Positions 1-7,768 of a stretch of 64,000 bases of DNA are shown one piece after another. The DNA comes from Skermanella aerolata KACC 11604 (lineage in GTDB: Bacteria > Pseudomonadota > Alphaproteobacteria > Azospirillales > Azospirillaceae). The translations under genes and the position numbers were made by a program. The notes under the pieces were generated by a model that saw nothing but the letters and a program-made list of their open reading frames with translations, was not told the origin of the DNA and did not search any database. Position 1 is the stretch's first letter. Every line of letters begins with the position of its first letter. The DNA lies in the NCBI RefSeq assembly GCF_000936425.1, contig NZ_AVFK01000001.1, positions 1 to 64,000 on the forward strand, written 5' to 3'.

Positions 1-296
1 GGCGGTTCCGGAGGGGGAGGCTCGGGGGGAGAGGGCTCGGGCGGTGGCGGCTCCGGAGGCGGTGGTTCCGGCTCCGGCGGGAGAGGTTCGGGCGGAGGCG
101 GTTCCTCCGCGACAGGTTCCGGCTCGGGCGCCGGCGGCGGGGCGGCCGGCAGGGGCGCCAGATCGATCAGGACAGGGCCGGGAAGCTCGGCCGGCGGTGG
201 GGGCGTATCCAGGGCAAGCACGCTGACGACGATGCCGGCGTGGATCGCCAGCACGAAACCGGCACTGAGGCCCCAGCGGAGGGTATCGGAACTCAT
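1..296 (-). CDS. tonB: Energy transducer TonB, N-terminal part (runs off the window start)
   Basis: TonB couples the inner-membrane proton motive force to outer-membrane receptors. Only the first 98 or so residues lie in the window. They show a short cytoplasmic start (MSSDTLRWG), one hydrophobic membrane anchor at about residues 10-30, and then a proline/glutamate-rich stretch of PPPPEP-type repeats that would span the periplasm. The C-terminal receptor-binding domain is outside the window. The ATG overlaps the exbD stop codon (ATGA), so it is the third gene of a translationally coupled exbB-exbD-tonB operon. The GC-rich Pro-Glu repeat is low in complexity and may vary in length between strains. 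Identity rests on gene order and architecture. Confidence 0.85.
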   Translation of the reverse strand, partial: MSSDTLRWGLSAGFVLAIHAGIVVSVLALDTPPPPAELPGPVLIDLAPLPAAPPPAPEPEPVAEEPPPPEPLPPEPEPPPPEPPPPEPSPPEPPPPEP

Positions 297-733
297 GGCA
301 CGGGTGCAGGCATGCCTTCAAGGCCGACCAGCGCGATCTTGAGATATCCGGCGGCCCGCAGGTCGTTCATCACGGTCATCAGGCTGCCGTAGTCGACGGT
401 CTTGTCGGCGCGCAGGAAGATGCGCTGGTCCCGGTTGCCGGAGGTCGCGCGGTCGAGGGCGGGACCCAGGCCGGCTTCTCCCAGCGCGTCGTCGCCGATC
501 GCAAGCGACAGGTCGGACTTGACCGTCAGGTAGAGCGGCTTGTCCGGCTTGGGCTGCGGCGTCGCGGTCGACGACGGCAAATCGACCGGCACGTCCACGG
601 TGGCGAGCGGGGCCGCGACCATGAAGATGATCAGCAGGACGAGGATCACGTCGATGAAGGGCGTGACGTTGATCTCGTGGGTTTCGGCGAGATCGTCGCC
701 GTCGTCGCCGGAGGAACCGAGTTTGGCGGCCAT
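293..733 (-). CDS. exbD: Biopolymer transport protein ExbD
   Basis: ExbD is the proton-channel partner of ExbB and energises TonB. The 146-residue product has a short cytoplasmic N-terminus, one transmembrane helix at about residues 23-43 and a periplasmic domain, which is the usual ExbD size and layout. The helix carries the conserved aspartate (D28 in TPFIDVILVLL) needed for proton movement. The ATG at 733 lies 5 nt after the exbB stop, and the stop overlaps the tonB start. A longer upstream extension in the same frame runs antisense through exbB and lacks ExbD features, so this internal ATG was chosen. Confidence 0.93.
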   Translation of the reverse strand: MAAKLGSSGDDGDDLAETHEINVTPFIDVILVLLIIFMVAAPLATVDVPVDLPSSTATPQPKPDKPLYLTVKSDLSLAIGDDALGEAGLGPALDRATSGNRDQRIFLRADKTVDYGSLMTVMNDLRAAGYLKIALVGLEGMPAPVP

Positions 734-738
734 GACTG

Positions 739-1716
739 CTACTCCGCCGCCTTGCGCAGGGAATTGGGTATGGTGGCGCGGTCGATGTCGCGGGAAACGA
801 GGCGGAGCAGTTCGGCCGAAGCGTCGAGCAGCAGGGCCTTGTAGCCGGCGATCGACCGGGCGAAGGCATTGTAGATCACGACGGCGGGGATGGCGGCGAC
901 GAGGCCCATGGCGGTCGCCAGCAAGGCCTCGGCGATGCCGGGAGCGACGACGGCAAGGTTGGTCGTCTGGGCCTCCGATATGCCGATGAAGCTGTTCATG
1001 ATGCCCCAGACCGTGCCGAACAGCCCGACGAAGGGGCCGGTCGAACCTATCGTGGCGAGGATGCCGGTGCCCCTGGTCATGCGCCGGCTGCTGGCCGCGA
1101 CGAGACGGTCGAGACGGGATTCGACGCGGTCGCGCAGGCCCGACTTGTCCATGCCGACGAACCACAGGCCATGCTCCGCCACGGCGGCCTTGACCAGCCC
1201 GTGGACGGGCCCGTGGGCCGGGCGGCTGTGCTCCGCCGCGTCCGCCAGCGAGTGGGCGGAACCGATCTTGGCGAGGGCACGGGCGACCTTCCGCTTGGCG
1301 GCGCCAAGCTCGATCGCTTTGGCGAGGAGCACCGTCCAGGTCAGGACCGAGGCGAGCGCCAGACCGACCATGACCGACTTAACGACAATGTCGGCGGCCA
1401 TGAACATGCCCCAGGGGGAGAGGTCATGGCTGACCGGCAGGGCGGTGTCGGGAACCGGATCGTTCGCGGCCTGATCCGGCGCGGCTTCGGCTGGTGGGGT
1501 GGCTTCGGCTGGCGGTGTCTCGGCTTGCGGAGCCGCCCCGGGTTGCGGGGTTGCGTCCGTGGCTGGGGCGGCAGCCGGGGGCGGCGCCTCACCGGCTGGC
1601 TGCTCCAAACCCTGCTGCGGCTGCGGGGATGCTTCCTGCGCAGGCGCCAGGGTGGAAACGAACACGACGAACAGGATCGTGATGGGCAGCCAGAGGAGGA
1701 GGCGCGGAGTGATCAT
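739..1716 (-). CDS. exbB: MotA/TolQ/ExbB proton channel protein ExbB
   Basis: ExbB forms the pentameric inner-membrane channel that scaffolds ExbD and TonB. The 325-residue protein begins with a signal-like hydrophobic segment (residues 4-25), followed by an Ala/Pro/Gln-rich periplasmic linker to about residue 95. The conserved ExbB core follows, with three membrane helices at about 105-130, 210-235 and 255-280 and the motif GTVWGIMNSF between them. The N-terminal extension is typical of alphaproteobacterial ExbB compared with the shorter enterobacterial form. It is first in the operon and divergent from the siderophore receptor, with a Fur-like palindrome in the intergenic region, so iron control is likely. 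Confidence 0.93.
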   Translation of the reverse strand: MITPRLLLWLPITILFVVFVSTLAPAQEASPQPQQGLEQPAGEAPPPAAAPATDATPQPGAAPQAETPPAEATPPAEAAPDQAANDPVPDTALPVSHDLSPWGMFMAADIVVKSVMVGLALASVLTWTVLLAKAIELGAAKRKVARALAKIGSAHSLADAAEHSRPAHGPVHGLVKAAVAEHGLWFVGMDKSGLRDRVESRLDRLVAASSRRMTRGTGILATIGSTGPFVGLFGTVWGIMNSFIGISEAQTTNLAVVAPGIAEALLATAMGLVAAIPAVVIYNAFARSIAGYKALLLDASAELLRLVSRDIDRATIPNSLRKAAE

Positions 1717-1788
1717 GCATCTTTCCCCATCAAGGGGTTCCCAGGAAATTGACCGTGCGAACCATGCATAGGGGAGCCGGTCAGTTGA

Positions 1789-1804
1789 TGCAAATGATTT
1801 TGCG
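1789..1804. promoter_or_regulatory. Candidate Fur-type operator between exbB and the receptor gene
   Basis: The 170-base gap between two divergent iron-uptake units contains TGCAAATGATTTTGCG. It is an imperfect palindrome (TGCAAAT facing ATTTTGC) resembling alphaproteobacterial Fur/Mur boxes. It is placed to repress both directions. The call is based on motif similarity and context only. Confidence 0.45.
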
Positions 1805-1886
1805 AGTCAGTCTCATATAGCGGTTGCGGCATTTTGATGGCGAGATTAAGACTTACTCGCATCTCAACGGGGGAAAGTTGTAAAAG

Positions 1887-4028
1887 ATGTCTACGGACGC
1901 ATCCAGATATTACCGCCTTGCGCCTTCATTCGCACTGACCGCGGCCTTGGCGATTTCCACGACCGGCGGAGTGACCGCTGCTTCGGCGCAGACCGCCCAG
2001 GAACCCCAGGCCGGCGCGGCGAGCGGAGAGGTGGAAACGCTCGGTCCGGTTACCGTCACGGGGACTGAAGCCAGGAACACGATGGAGCGCCAGCCATCGC
2101 TGGACCGCCTGCCGTCTTCGATCCAGGACACGCCGCAGGGAATCTCGGTCGTGCCGCAGGAACTGATCGAACAAAAGAACATCACGACCCTGCGGGAGGC
2201 CGTCCGCAACGTTCCCGGCATCTCGATCAATGCGGGCGAGGGGGGAGCACAGGGCGACACCCTGACGATCCGGGGCTTTTCCGCACGTGGCGACCTGTTC
2301 GTCGATGGCGCCCGCGATCCCGGCCAGTACAACCGCGATACCTTCAACATCGATTCGATCGAGGTCCTGAAAGGGCCGTCGTCGCTGCTGTTCGGCCGAG
2401 GATCGACCGGCGGCGTCATCAACATGGTGACCAAGGCACCGATCCTGGAGCGCTTCAACAGCGCCGAGATCAGCCTGGGCAACGGTCCGTTCTACCGGGG
2501 GACCGCCGACGTGAACCTGCCGGTCGGGCCGACCTCCGCCATCCGGCTGAACGTGATGGGACAGGACTCCGACACGGTCGGGCGCGATCTGGTCGAGCAG
2601 CGGCGCTGGGGCGTGGCGCCGTCGATCGGCATCGGGCTTGGCACCGATACCCAGTTCACCCTGTCGTACCTGCACCAGGAGGAAGACAACCGCCCTGACT
2701 ACGGCCTGCCCTATGTCTTCGGGCGTCCGGCTCCGGTCTCGCTCGACACCTTCTACGGATTGTCGGACGACAAGGAGGACGTGACGGTGGACCTGCTGAC
2801 CGCCAAGCTGGACCATGTCGCGACCGACTGGCTGAAGGTGTCCAACAACCTGCGCGCGGGCTACTACACGCGCGACGCCACGACCACGGCGCCGCGCGTC
2901 AATGCGCCGATCGGGACGCCGCTGTCGGCGATCAGGGTCAACCGCAGCCGCCCGAGCCTGGACAGCGAGACGCTGACCGTCAACAACCAGACCACCGCCA
3001 CGGCCAACTTCACCACCGGGCCGCTGGGCCATACGCTGGTTGCGGGGGTGGAGCTTGGCTACGACGACACCGATACCAAGCGCTTCGGTTTCACCGGCCT
3101 GCCGACCGCCAGCCTGTTCGATCCAGATCCGAACGCGGGCGTCGGCACACCGCGCGGGTTGACGACCAATACCAGCGCCGATGCGACGACCGTCGGCGTC
3201 TATGCCTTCGACCAGATCAAGCTGACGGAGGAGTGGTCGATCATCGGCGGCGTCCGTTGGGACCGCTTCGACGCTGAGAGCGAGGAAAAGGTGGCCGGCC
3301 TGTCACTGGACCGGACCGACAACATGTGGAGCACGCGCGCCGCCGTCGTGTACGAGCCGACCGACCAGCAGACCTATTACGCGTCCTATGGCACCAGCTT
3401 CAACCCCTCGGCGGAGTTCGTCAGCCTCAGTGCGGCACAGGTCGGGCTGAGCCCCGAGAAGAACCGGACGTTCGAGGCTGGGGCGAAGTTCTCGCTGTTC
3501 GACGACCGGATCGGCCTGGGCGGTTCGCTGTTCCGCATCGAGAAGACCAATGCGCGGACGGTCGATCCGACCAATGCGGCGGTGACGATCCTAGACGGCG
3601 AGCAGCGGGTCGACGGCTTCGAGTTCGAGGCGAACGGCAGGATCACCGACCGCTGGTCGGTGCTGGTGGGATACACCTATCTGGACGGCGAGATCACGGA
3701 GGCGAACGACGCGACCGAGGGCAAGACCTTGCAGAACACGCCGAAGCATTCCGGCTTCGGCTGGACGACTTACGAGGTGGCGGAGGGCCTGGAGGTCGGG
3801 GCCGGCGCCTATTACGTCGGCACCAGGTTCGCCAACAATACGAACACCGCCAAGGTGCCCGACTACTGGCGTCTGGACGCGATGGTGTCCTACACGATCA
3901 ACGACGTCCGCTTCGCGCTGAACGGCTACAACCTGGCCGACGAGGACATCTACGAAGGCGTCTATCAGGGGCACGTGATCCCCGGCGCCGGACGGACCTT
4001 CCTGCTTAGCGCCTCGGCGCGGTTCTGA
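1887..4028 (+). CDS. TonB-dependent siderophore receptor (catecholate, Fiu-like)
   Basis: This outer-membrane receptor imports a ferric siderophore using TonB energy. The 713-residue protein has a signal peptide ending near residue 35 (ASAQ), a TonB-box-like VETLGPVTVTG at about 48-58, a plug domain at about 75-185 and a 22-strand-type barrel to the end. The plug carries typical motifs (DTPQGISVVPQ, TIRGF, VLKGPSSLLFGRG, GGVINMVTK). The chain ends in an aromatic residue (SASARF), as outer-membrane barrels do. It is followed by a PiuC/YbiX dioxygenase and a PepSY protein, the neighbourhood of Fiu/PiuA receptors, which suggests a catecholate or monomeric catechol ligand. The exact ligand cannot be read from sequence. 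Confidence 0.9.
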   Translation: MSTDASRYYRLAPSFALTAALAISTTGGVTAASAQTAQEPQAGAASGEVETLGPVTVTGTEARNTMERQPSLDRLPSSIQDTPQGISVVPQELIEQKNITTLREAVRNVPGISINAGEGGAQGDTLTIRGFSARGDLFVDGARDPGQYNRDTFNIDSIEVLKGPSSLLFGRGSTGGVINMVTKAPILERFNSAEISLGNGPFYRGTADVNLPVGPTSAIRLNVMGQDSDTVGRDLVEQRRWGVAPSIGIGLGTDTQFTLSYLHQEEDNRPDYGLPYVFGRPAPVSLDTFYGLSDDKEDVTVDLLTAKLDHVATDWLKVSNNLRAGYYTRDATTTAPRVNAPIGTPLSAIRVNRSRPSLDSETLTVNNQTTATANFTTGPLGHTLVAGVELGYDDTDTKRFGFTGLPTASLFDPDPNAGVGTPRGLTTNTSADATTVGVYAFDQIKLTEEWSIIGGVRWDRFDAESEEKVAGLSLDRTDNMWSTRAAVVYEPTDQQTYYASYGTSFNPSAEFVSLSAAQVGLSPEKNRTFEAGAKFSLFDDRIGLGGSLFRIEKTNARTVDPTNAAVTILDGEQRVDGFEFEANGRITDRWSVLVGYTYLDGEITEANDATEGKTLQNTPKHSGFGWTTYEVAEGLEVGAGAYYVGTRFANNTNTAKVPDYWRLDAMVSYTINDVRFALNGYNLADEDIYEGVYQGHVIPGAGRTFLLSASARF

Positions 4029-4102
4029 GGCGTTCTATAGGCGTCAACGCAATCATGCCTGGACTTGGTGTCCATAGGCGCTGATTTGGACCGCTCATCC
4101 CA

Positions 4103-4235
4103 TTTCCGTCATACCAAGACTTGATCTTGGTATCTCCTTTCAGGAACCGTGCGGGCGACATCTGCACTTCAGGTTGAAGTCCTCACGTCGGTCTCCGCCA
4201 GGAGATACCAAGATCACCTCTTGGTATGACGGAAA
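4103..4235. repeat. Nested inverted repeat (REP/BIME-like) downstream of the receptor gene
   Basis: Two 36-base arms, 4103-4138 and 4200-4235, are inverted copies of each other with only two or three mismatches, separated by 61 bases. Each arm is itself a hairpin: ATACCAAGA facing TCTTGGTAT, a 9-base-pair stem with a 5-base loop. The layout is that of paired REP palindromes (BIME). It may end transcription of the receptor gene or mark a mobile REP element. The rest of the 4029-4325 gap holds only a weaker hairpin near 4055-4080. Confidence 0.75.
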
Positions 4236-4325
4236 GGCGGATGGCGATTGCTTAGTGTCGCTCTGAGGGGCTGACATCAAAGCCGACAGGCAGGTGCCCG
4301 GCAATCAACTGAGGATTTCCCCAAG

Positions 4326-5021
4326 GTGCAGATTCAAATACCCGACGTGCTGAGCGCCGATCAGGTGGCGCGGTGCCGTGCTCTCCTGGCGGCTGGAGAA
4401 TGGGTCGACGGCCGGGTGACCGCCGGTCCTCAGTCGGCTAAGGCCAAGAACAACCTCCAGGTTCCGGAGAACTCCCGCGTGCTGCCGGAGCTGCGCGAGA
4501 TGGTTCTGCGGGCGCTGGACGGCAATCCGCTGTTCATGTCGGCGACCTTGCCGGACAAGGTCTTTCCGCCGCTGTTCAACCGGTACGACGTGGGCATGAA
4601 GTTCGGTTCCCATGTCGACAATGCCGTGCGGCCGATTCCGGGAGCGGCTGCGGGAGGAGGGGGCGGGCGGATGCGGACCGACATCTCGGCGACGCTGTTC
4701 CTGAGCGCGCCGGATGAATACGACGGCGGCGAACTGATGATCGAGGACGCGTTCGGCGCGCACTCGGTCAAGCTGCCGGCCGGGCATATGGTGGTCTATC
4801 CCGCCTCCAGCCTGCACCGGGTCGAACCGGTGACGCGCGGCAGCCGCTGGGCGTCGTTCTTCTGGATCCAGAGCATCGTGCGCGACGACGCGGCACGGAC
4901 GACCTTGTTCGACATGGACATGGCGATCAACGGCATCGCCACCGACATGCCGGACCATCCGTCTGTCGTCTCGCTGACCAACTGCTACCACAACCTGATA
5001 AGGCGCTGGGCGGATGTCTAA
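4326..5021 (+). CDS. piuC: Fe(II)/2-oxoglutarate dioxygenase, PKHD-type hydroxylase (YbiX/PiuC)
   Basis: This is a 231-residue iron- and 2-oxoglutarate-dependent oxygenase of the YbiX/PiuC family. The family travels with catecholate siderophore receptors, and its physiological substrate is not settled. The facial triad is visible as H96 and D98 (GSHVDN) and H164 ([14 protein letters not shown]), with R174 as the likely 2-oxoglutarate anchor. The length matches the E. coli family member. The start is a GTG with a GAGGA-type site about 12 nt upstream; no better ATG precedes the conserved IPDVLSADQ. It overlaps the next gene by 8 nt, which indicates co-transcription. Confidence 0.9.
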   Translation: MQIQIPDVLSADQVARCRALLAAGEWVDGRVTAGPQSAKAKNNLQVPENSRVLPELREMVLRALDGNPLFMSATLPDKVFPPLFNRYDVGMKFGSHVDNAVRPIPGAAAGGGGGRMRTDISATLFLSAPDEYDGGELMIEDAFGAHSVKLPAGHMVVYPASSLHRVEPVTRGSRWASFFWIQSIVRDDAARTTLFDMDMAINGIATDMPDHPSVVSLTNCYHNLIRRWADV

Positions 5022-6153
5022 GCGGGGCGGCTTTCGGCGCGTCCTGAGGACGGTGCATCTGTGGATCGGCCTGATCGTCGGCGTGCCGCTTGTGGTCGTC
5101 TGTCTGTCGGGCAGCGCCTTGGTCTGGCACGACGCGCTGGAGGGCTGGATGCATCCGGAGCGCCGGCCGTCGTCGCAGGACGGCGTCGTCCTGCCGCCCT
5201 CGCACTACCTTGGGGAGGCGGCGAAGGTGCTGGGGGAAGGATTGCTGCCGTCCACCCTTCGGATGCCGGCGGAGGCCGGGGCGCCGGTCGTCGTCTCGGC
5301 GTTGGACCGGGTGGATGGGCGGGTGCGGTTCACCGCCGTCTGGCTCGATCCGGCGACCGGGCGCGTGCTGGACAGCGCCGACCAGGGAGCGTCGCTGTTC
5401 GGCTTTCTCCACCGGCTGCACGGCAGCCTTGCCGTTCCGCAGTTCGCCGGACGGCAGATCGTCGGATGGATCGGCATCATTTTGCTGGCGGCTGCCGTCA
5501 GCGGCATGTGGCTGTGGTGGCCGAGGCGGGAGGTCGGGCTGGCGGCGCTGGGCTGGCGGCAGGGATTGAAGGTTTCGGCCAACATCCATCATGTCGGCGG
5601 CGTCTGGATCGCCTTGCCGCTGATCGTGGTGACGGTGACCGGCATCTACATCTCGTTTCCGCAGACCAGCCGGGCGGTGATGGGAGCTTTCATGGAGATG
5701 CAGCCGCAGCAGCCACGGGCACCGTTTGGGCGGGCGCTGGAGCAGCCGGCTAGGGGAGCCGACGAGGTCGTCGCCGGCGTGCTGGAGCAGGTGCCCGACG
5801 GGCGTCTTGCGGTGTTGTCGCTGCCGCAGGAGAACCGGCCGAGTTGGTCGGTTCAGGTGTGGACGGTCGCCGGAACGGTGAAGACGGCGCAGTTCTCGGT
5901 CGAGGATGCGACGGGCCGGATCAGCCGGGCCGACGGTGCGGCAGGCGGAGGCGACGAGGTTTCGCGGCTGATGCGCCGGATACACGATGCCCAGGGCATG
6001 GGGCCGGTGTGGGAAACGCTGGTGTTCCTGACCGGAGTGCTGCCGGCCGCCTTCGCGGTGACGGGCGTAATGATGTGGCTGCGCCGCCGCGGCAACCGGC
6101 GGAAGCTGGAGATGCGGCGGCAGGCCGTCAGGCTTGCATCCGGATCCTCCTGA
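5014..6153 (+). CDS. PepSY-associated transmembrane protein (iron-regulated, PiuB-like)
   Basis: This is a 379-residue inner-membrane protein of the PepSY_TM family. Relatives are co-regulated with siderophore receptors and are thought to act as ferric-siderophore reductases or assembly partners. It has four predicted membrane helices (about 15-40, 147-170, 190-215 and 335-360) with periplasmic PepSY-like segments between. Conserved histidines lie near the helices ([30 protein letters not shown]), as expected for haem-ligating ferric reductases of this superfamily. Its ATG lies inside the end of piuC. Biochemical role is inferred from family and neighbours. Confidence 0.85.
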   Translation: MSKRGGFRRVLRTVHLWIGLIVGVPLVVVCLSGSALVWHDALEGWMHPERRPSSQDGVVLPPSHYLGEAAKVLGEGLLPSTLRMPAEAGAPVVVSALDRVDGRVRFTAVWLDPATGRVLDSADQGASLFGFLHRLHGSLAVPQFAGRQIVGWIGIILLAAAVSGMWLWWPRREVGLAALGWRQGLKVSANIHHVGGVWIALPLIVVTVTGIYISFPQTSRAVMGAFMEMQPQQPRAPFGRALEQPARGADEVVAGVLEQVPDGRLAVLSLPQENRPSWSVQVWTVAGTVKTAQFSVEDATGRISRADGAAGGGDEVSRLMRRIHDAQGMGPVWETLVFLTGVLPAAFAVTGVMMWLRRRGNRRKLEMRRQAVRLASGSS

Positions 6154-6246
6154 TATCCGTGGTCAGGGTTGAAACTTTCTCGACAAGGTGCGGTTTCATG
6201 ACGATGATGCATGCTCTATCGGCATGAGCGGTCTTAAGGGGAAGTT

Positions 6247-6717
6247 ATGAAGGGCGATCCGCAGGTTATTCGCCATCTGAACAGTATTCTTACCAGCAAG
6301 CTGACCGCCATCAACCAGTACTTCCTTCAGTCCCGCATGCTGAGGAACATCGGCCTGCTGAACCTTGCGGACCATCTTCAGGGCGAGGCTCGGTCCAAGA
6401 TGCAACAGGCCGACCGGCTGATCGAGCGCATCCTGTTCCTGGAAGGGATGCCCAACCTCCAGGACCTGGAACGGATCGACGTCGGTGAAGACGCTCCGGC
6501 CATGATCTCGCTGGATCTGAGCAGTGAGGAAAGTGGACGGAACACGACGCTGGAAGGGGCACGGTACTGCGAGGAAGTCCGCGACTACGTGAGCCGGGAA
6601 CTGCTGACCGGAATCCTGAACGAGACTGAGTCGCACATCGACTGGCTGACCCAGCAGGTCAGGCTGATCGATGGCGTCGGCGCGGAGAACTACAAGCAGG
6701 AGCAGATGTTCGGGTAG
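6247..6717 (+). CDS. bfr: Bacterioferritin, haem-binding type with a degenerate ferroxidase site
   Basis: Bacterioferritin forms a 24-subunit shell that stores iron. This 156-residue chain aligns with E. coli Bfr almost without gaps (MKGDPQVIRHLN start, AINQYF, ADRLIERILFLEGMPNLQDL). The haem ligand M52 is kept. Of the six di-iron ligands, E18, E51, H54 and E127 are replaced by K18, K51, Q54 and T127, while E94 and H130 remain. This resembles two-subunit bacterioferritins such as those reported in Magnetospirillum, where one subunit supplies haem and the other the ferroxidase centre. No partner gene lies in this window. The start has the sequence GGGGAAGTT just upstream. Confidence 0.92.
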   Translation: MKGDPQVIRHLNSILTSKLTAINQYFLQSRMLRNIGLLNLADHLQGEARSKMQQADRLIERILFLEGMPNLQDLERIDVGEDAPAMISLDLSSEESGRNTTLEGARYCEEVRDYVSRELLTGILNETESHIDWLTQQVRLIDGVGAENYKQEQMFG

Positions 6718-6808
6718 GGGAAGATTCCTCTACCTCGATCGATTGGCTCGGTCTATCCTGTCTCATACGATACAAACGTATGGTATTTGCGACGTATGGG
6801 ATCGAGCA

Positions 6809-7105
6809 ATGACCGGGCCGACGATCGGGCAGCAGTTGGACGCCACGCTCAGCAATCTAGCGACGAAGCAGGATCTTGAGAGATTTGCGACCAAAGATGA
6901 TATTGCCGAAATGAAGGCAGATTTAAAGGCCGAAATGAAGGCTTATGTTACCCATGATCAGCTCAGTATTGTCATCAAGGCAGCGGTTCATGAACTCGTG
7001 CAGGTGATCAACCAGAATACTGAAGACCTGCGCGAAGACTTGGCTAATTCAGGAATCAAGTTTCGAACCAGGACGCGTGGCCGGGGAAACTACTCCGCAG
7101 AATAG
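6809..7105 (+). CDS. Small coiled-coil protein of unknown function
   Basis: The 98-residue product starts MTGPTIGQQLD. Residues 20-45 form a heptad-rich helix (TKQDLERFATKDD, then alternating K/E residues), and a second helical segment follows at 55-80. The opening resembles the N-terminal half of DUF1640-type coiled coils but has no membrane segment. Base composition is less GC-rich than the neighbours. An upstream extension in the same frame runs into the bacterioferritin gene and is unlikely to be translated. No function is assigned. Confidence 0.5.
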   Translation: MTGPTIGQQLDATLSNLATKQDLERFATKDDIAEMKADLKAEMKAYVTHDQLSIVIKAAVHELVQVINQNTEDLREDLANSGIKFRTRTRGRGNYSAE

Positions 7106-7128
7106 CCGCCCGGCCACATCCGCATTCG

Positions 7129-7755
7129 TTACTTCCTCAACCCCGCCGCTGCCCGCGCCAGGGCTTCGATCTTGCCCCAGTCGCGCGCCTTGACGGCGTC
7201 GGCCGGTGCGACCCAGGAGCCGCCGACGCAGGGGACGTTGGGGAGCGCCAAGTAGTCGGGGGCTTTTTCGACCGAGATGCCGCCGGTCGGGCAGAACTTC
7301 AGCATCGGCAGGGGCGCCGCCAGCGAGGACAGGAGCTTGGTGCCGCCCGCCGGTTCCGCCGGGAAGAACTTCAGGTGGGTGAAGCCGGCGCGGAGCAGGA
7401 CCATCGCTTCCGACGCGGTCGCGGCGCCGGGGAGGAAGGGGACGTCGGATTTCTTCGCGTACTCGATCAGCTCGGGCGTGCAGCCGGGGCTGACGATGAA
7501 GAGCGCGCCGGCGTTGACGGCTTCCTCATAGTGCTTGGGGTTCAGGATCGTGCCGGCGCCGACGACGGCTTCCGGGACCTCGGCGGCGATGGCCTTGATC
7601 GCGGCGGGAGACGCGGCGGTGCGGAGCGTGACTTCGATCGCCGGGAGACCGCCGGCCGCAAGCGCTCGGGCGAGCGGAACGGCCGTTTCGAGATCGTCGA
7701 TGGTCAGGACCGGGACGACCGGTCCGAGGGCCAGGATTTCGGAAATGGTCTTCAT
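7129..7755 (-). CDS. eda: 2-dehydro-3-deoxy-phosphogluconate (KDPG) aldolase
   Basis: Eda splits KDPG into pyruvate and glyceraldehyde 3-phosphate, the last step of the Entner-Doudoroff pathway. The protein is about 208 residues, normal for the family. The class I aldolase features are visible: the general-base glutamate in IEVTLRT and the Schiff-base lysine in HLKFFPAE, with phosphate-binding glycines in PTGGIS and GGSW. An ATG at 7755 is preferred to the TTG at 7764 because AAGG lies 11 nt before the ATG and too close to the TTG. It directly follows edd (13-nt gap) as the last gene of the sugar operon. Confidence 0.95.
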   Translation of the reverse strand: MKTISEILALGPVVPVLTIDDLETAVPLARALAAGGLPAIEVTLRTAASPAAIKAIAAEVPEAVVGAGTILNPKHYEEAVNAGALFIVSPGCTPELIEYAKKSDVPFLPGAATASEAMVLLRAGFTHLKFFPAEPAGGTKLLSSLAAPLPMLKFCPTGGISVEKAPDYLALPNVPCVGGSWVAPADAVKARDWGKIEALARAAAGLRK

Positions 7756-7768
7756 CGTTATCAATGCC

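Noticed and set aside
1-226. 60-residue plus-strand ORF at the window start
   Set aside because: Antisense shadow of the Pro/Glu-rich tonB sequence.
1926-3032. ORF antisense to the siderophore receptor
   Set aside because: Shadow of the receptor gene with no family motifs.
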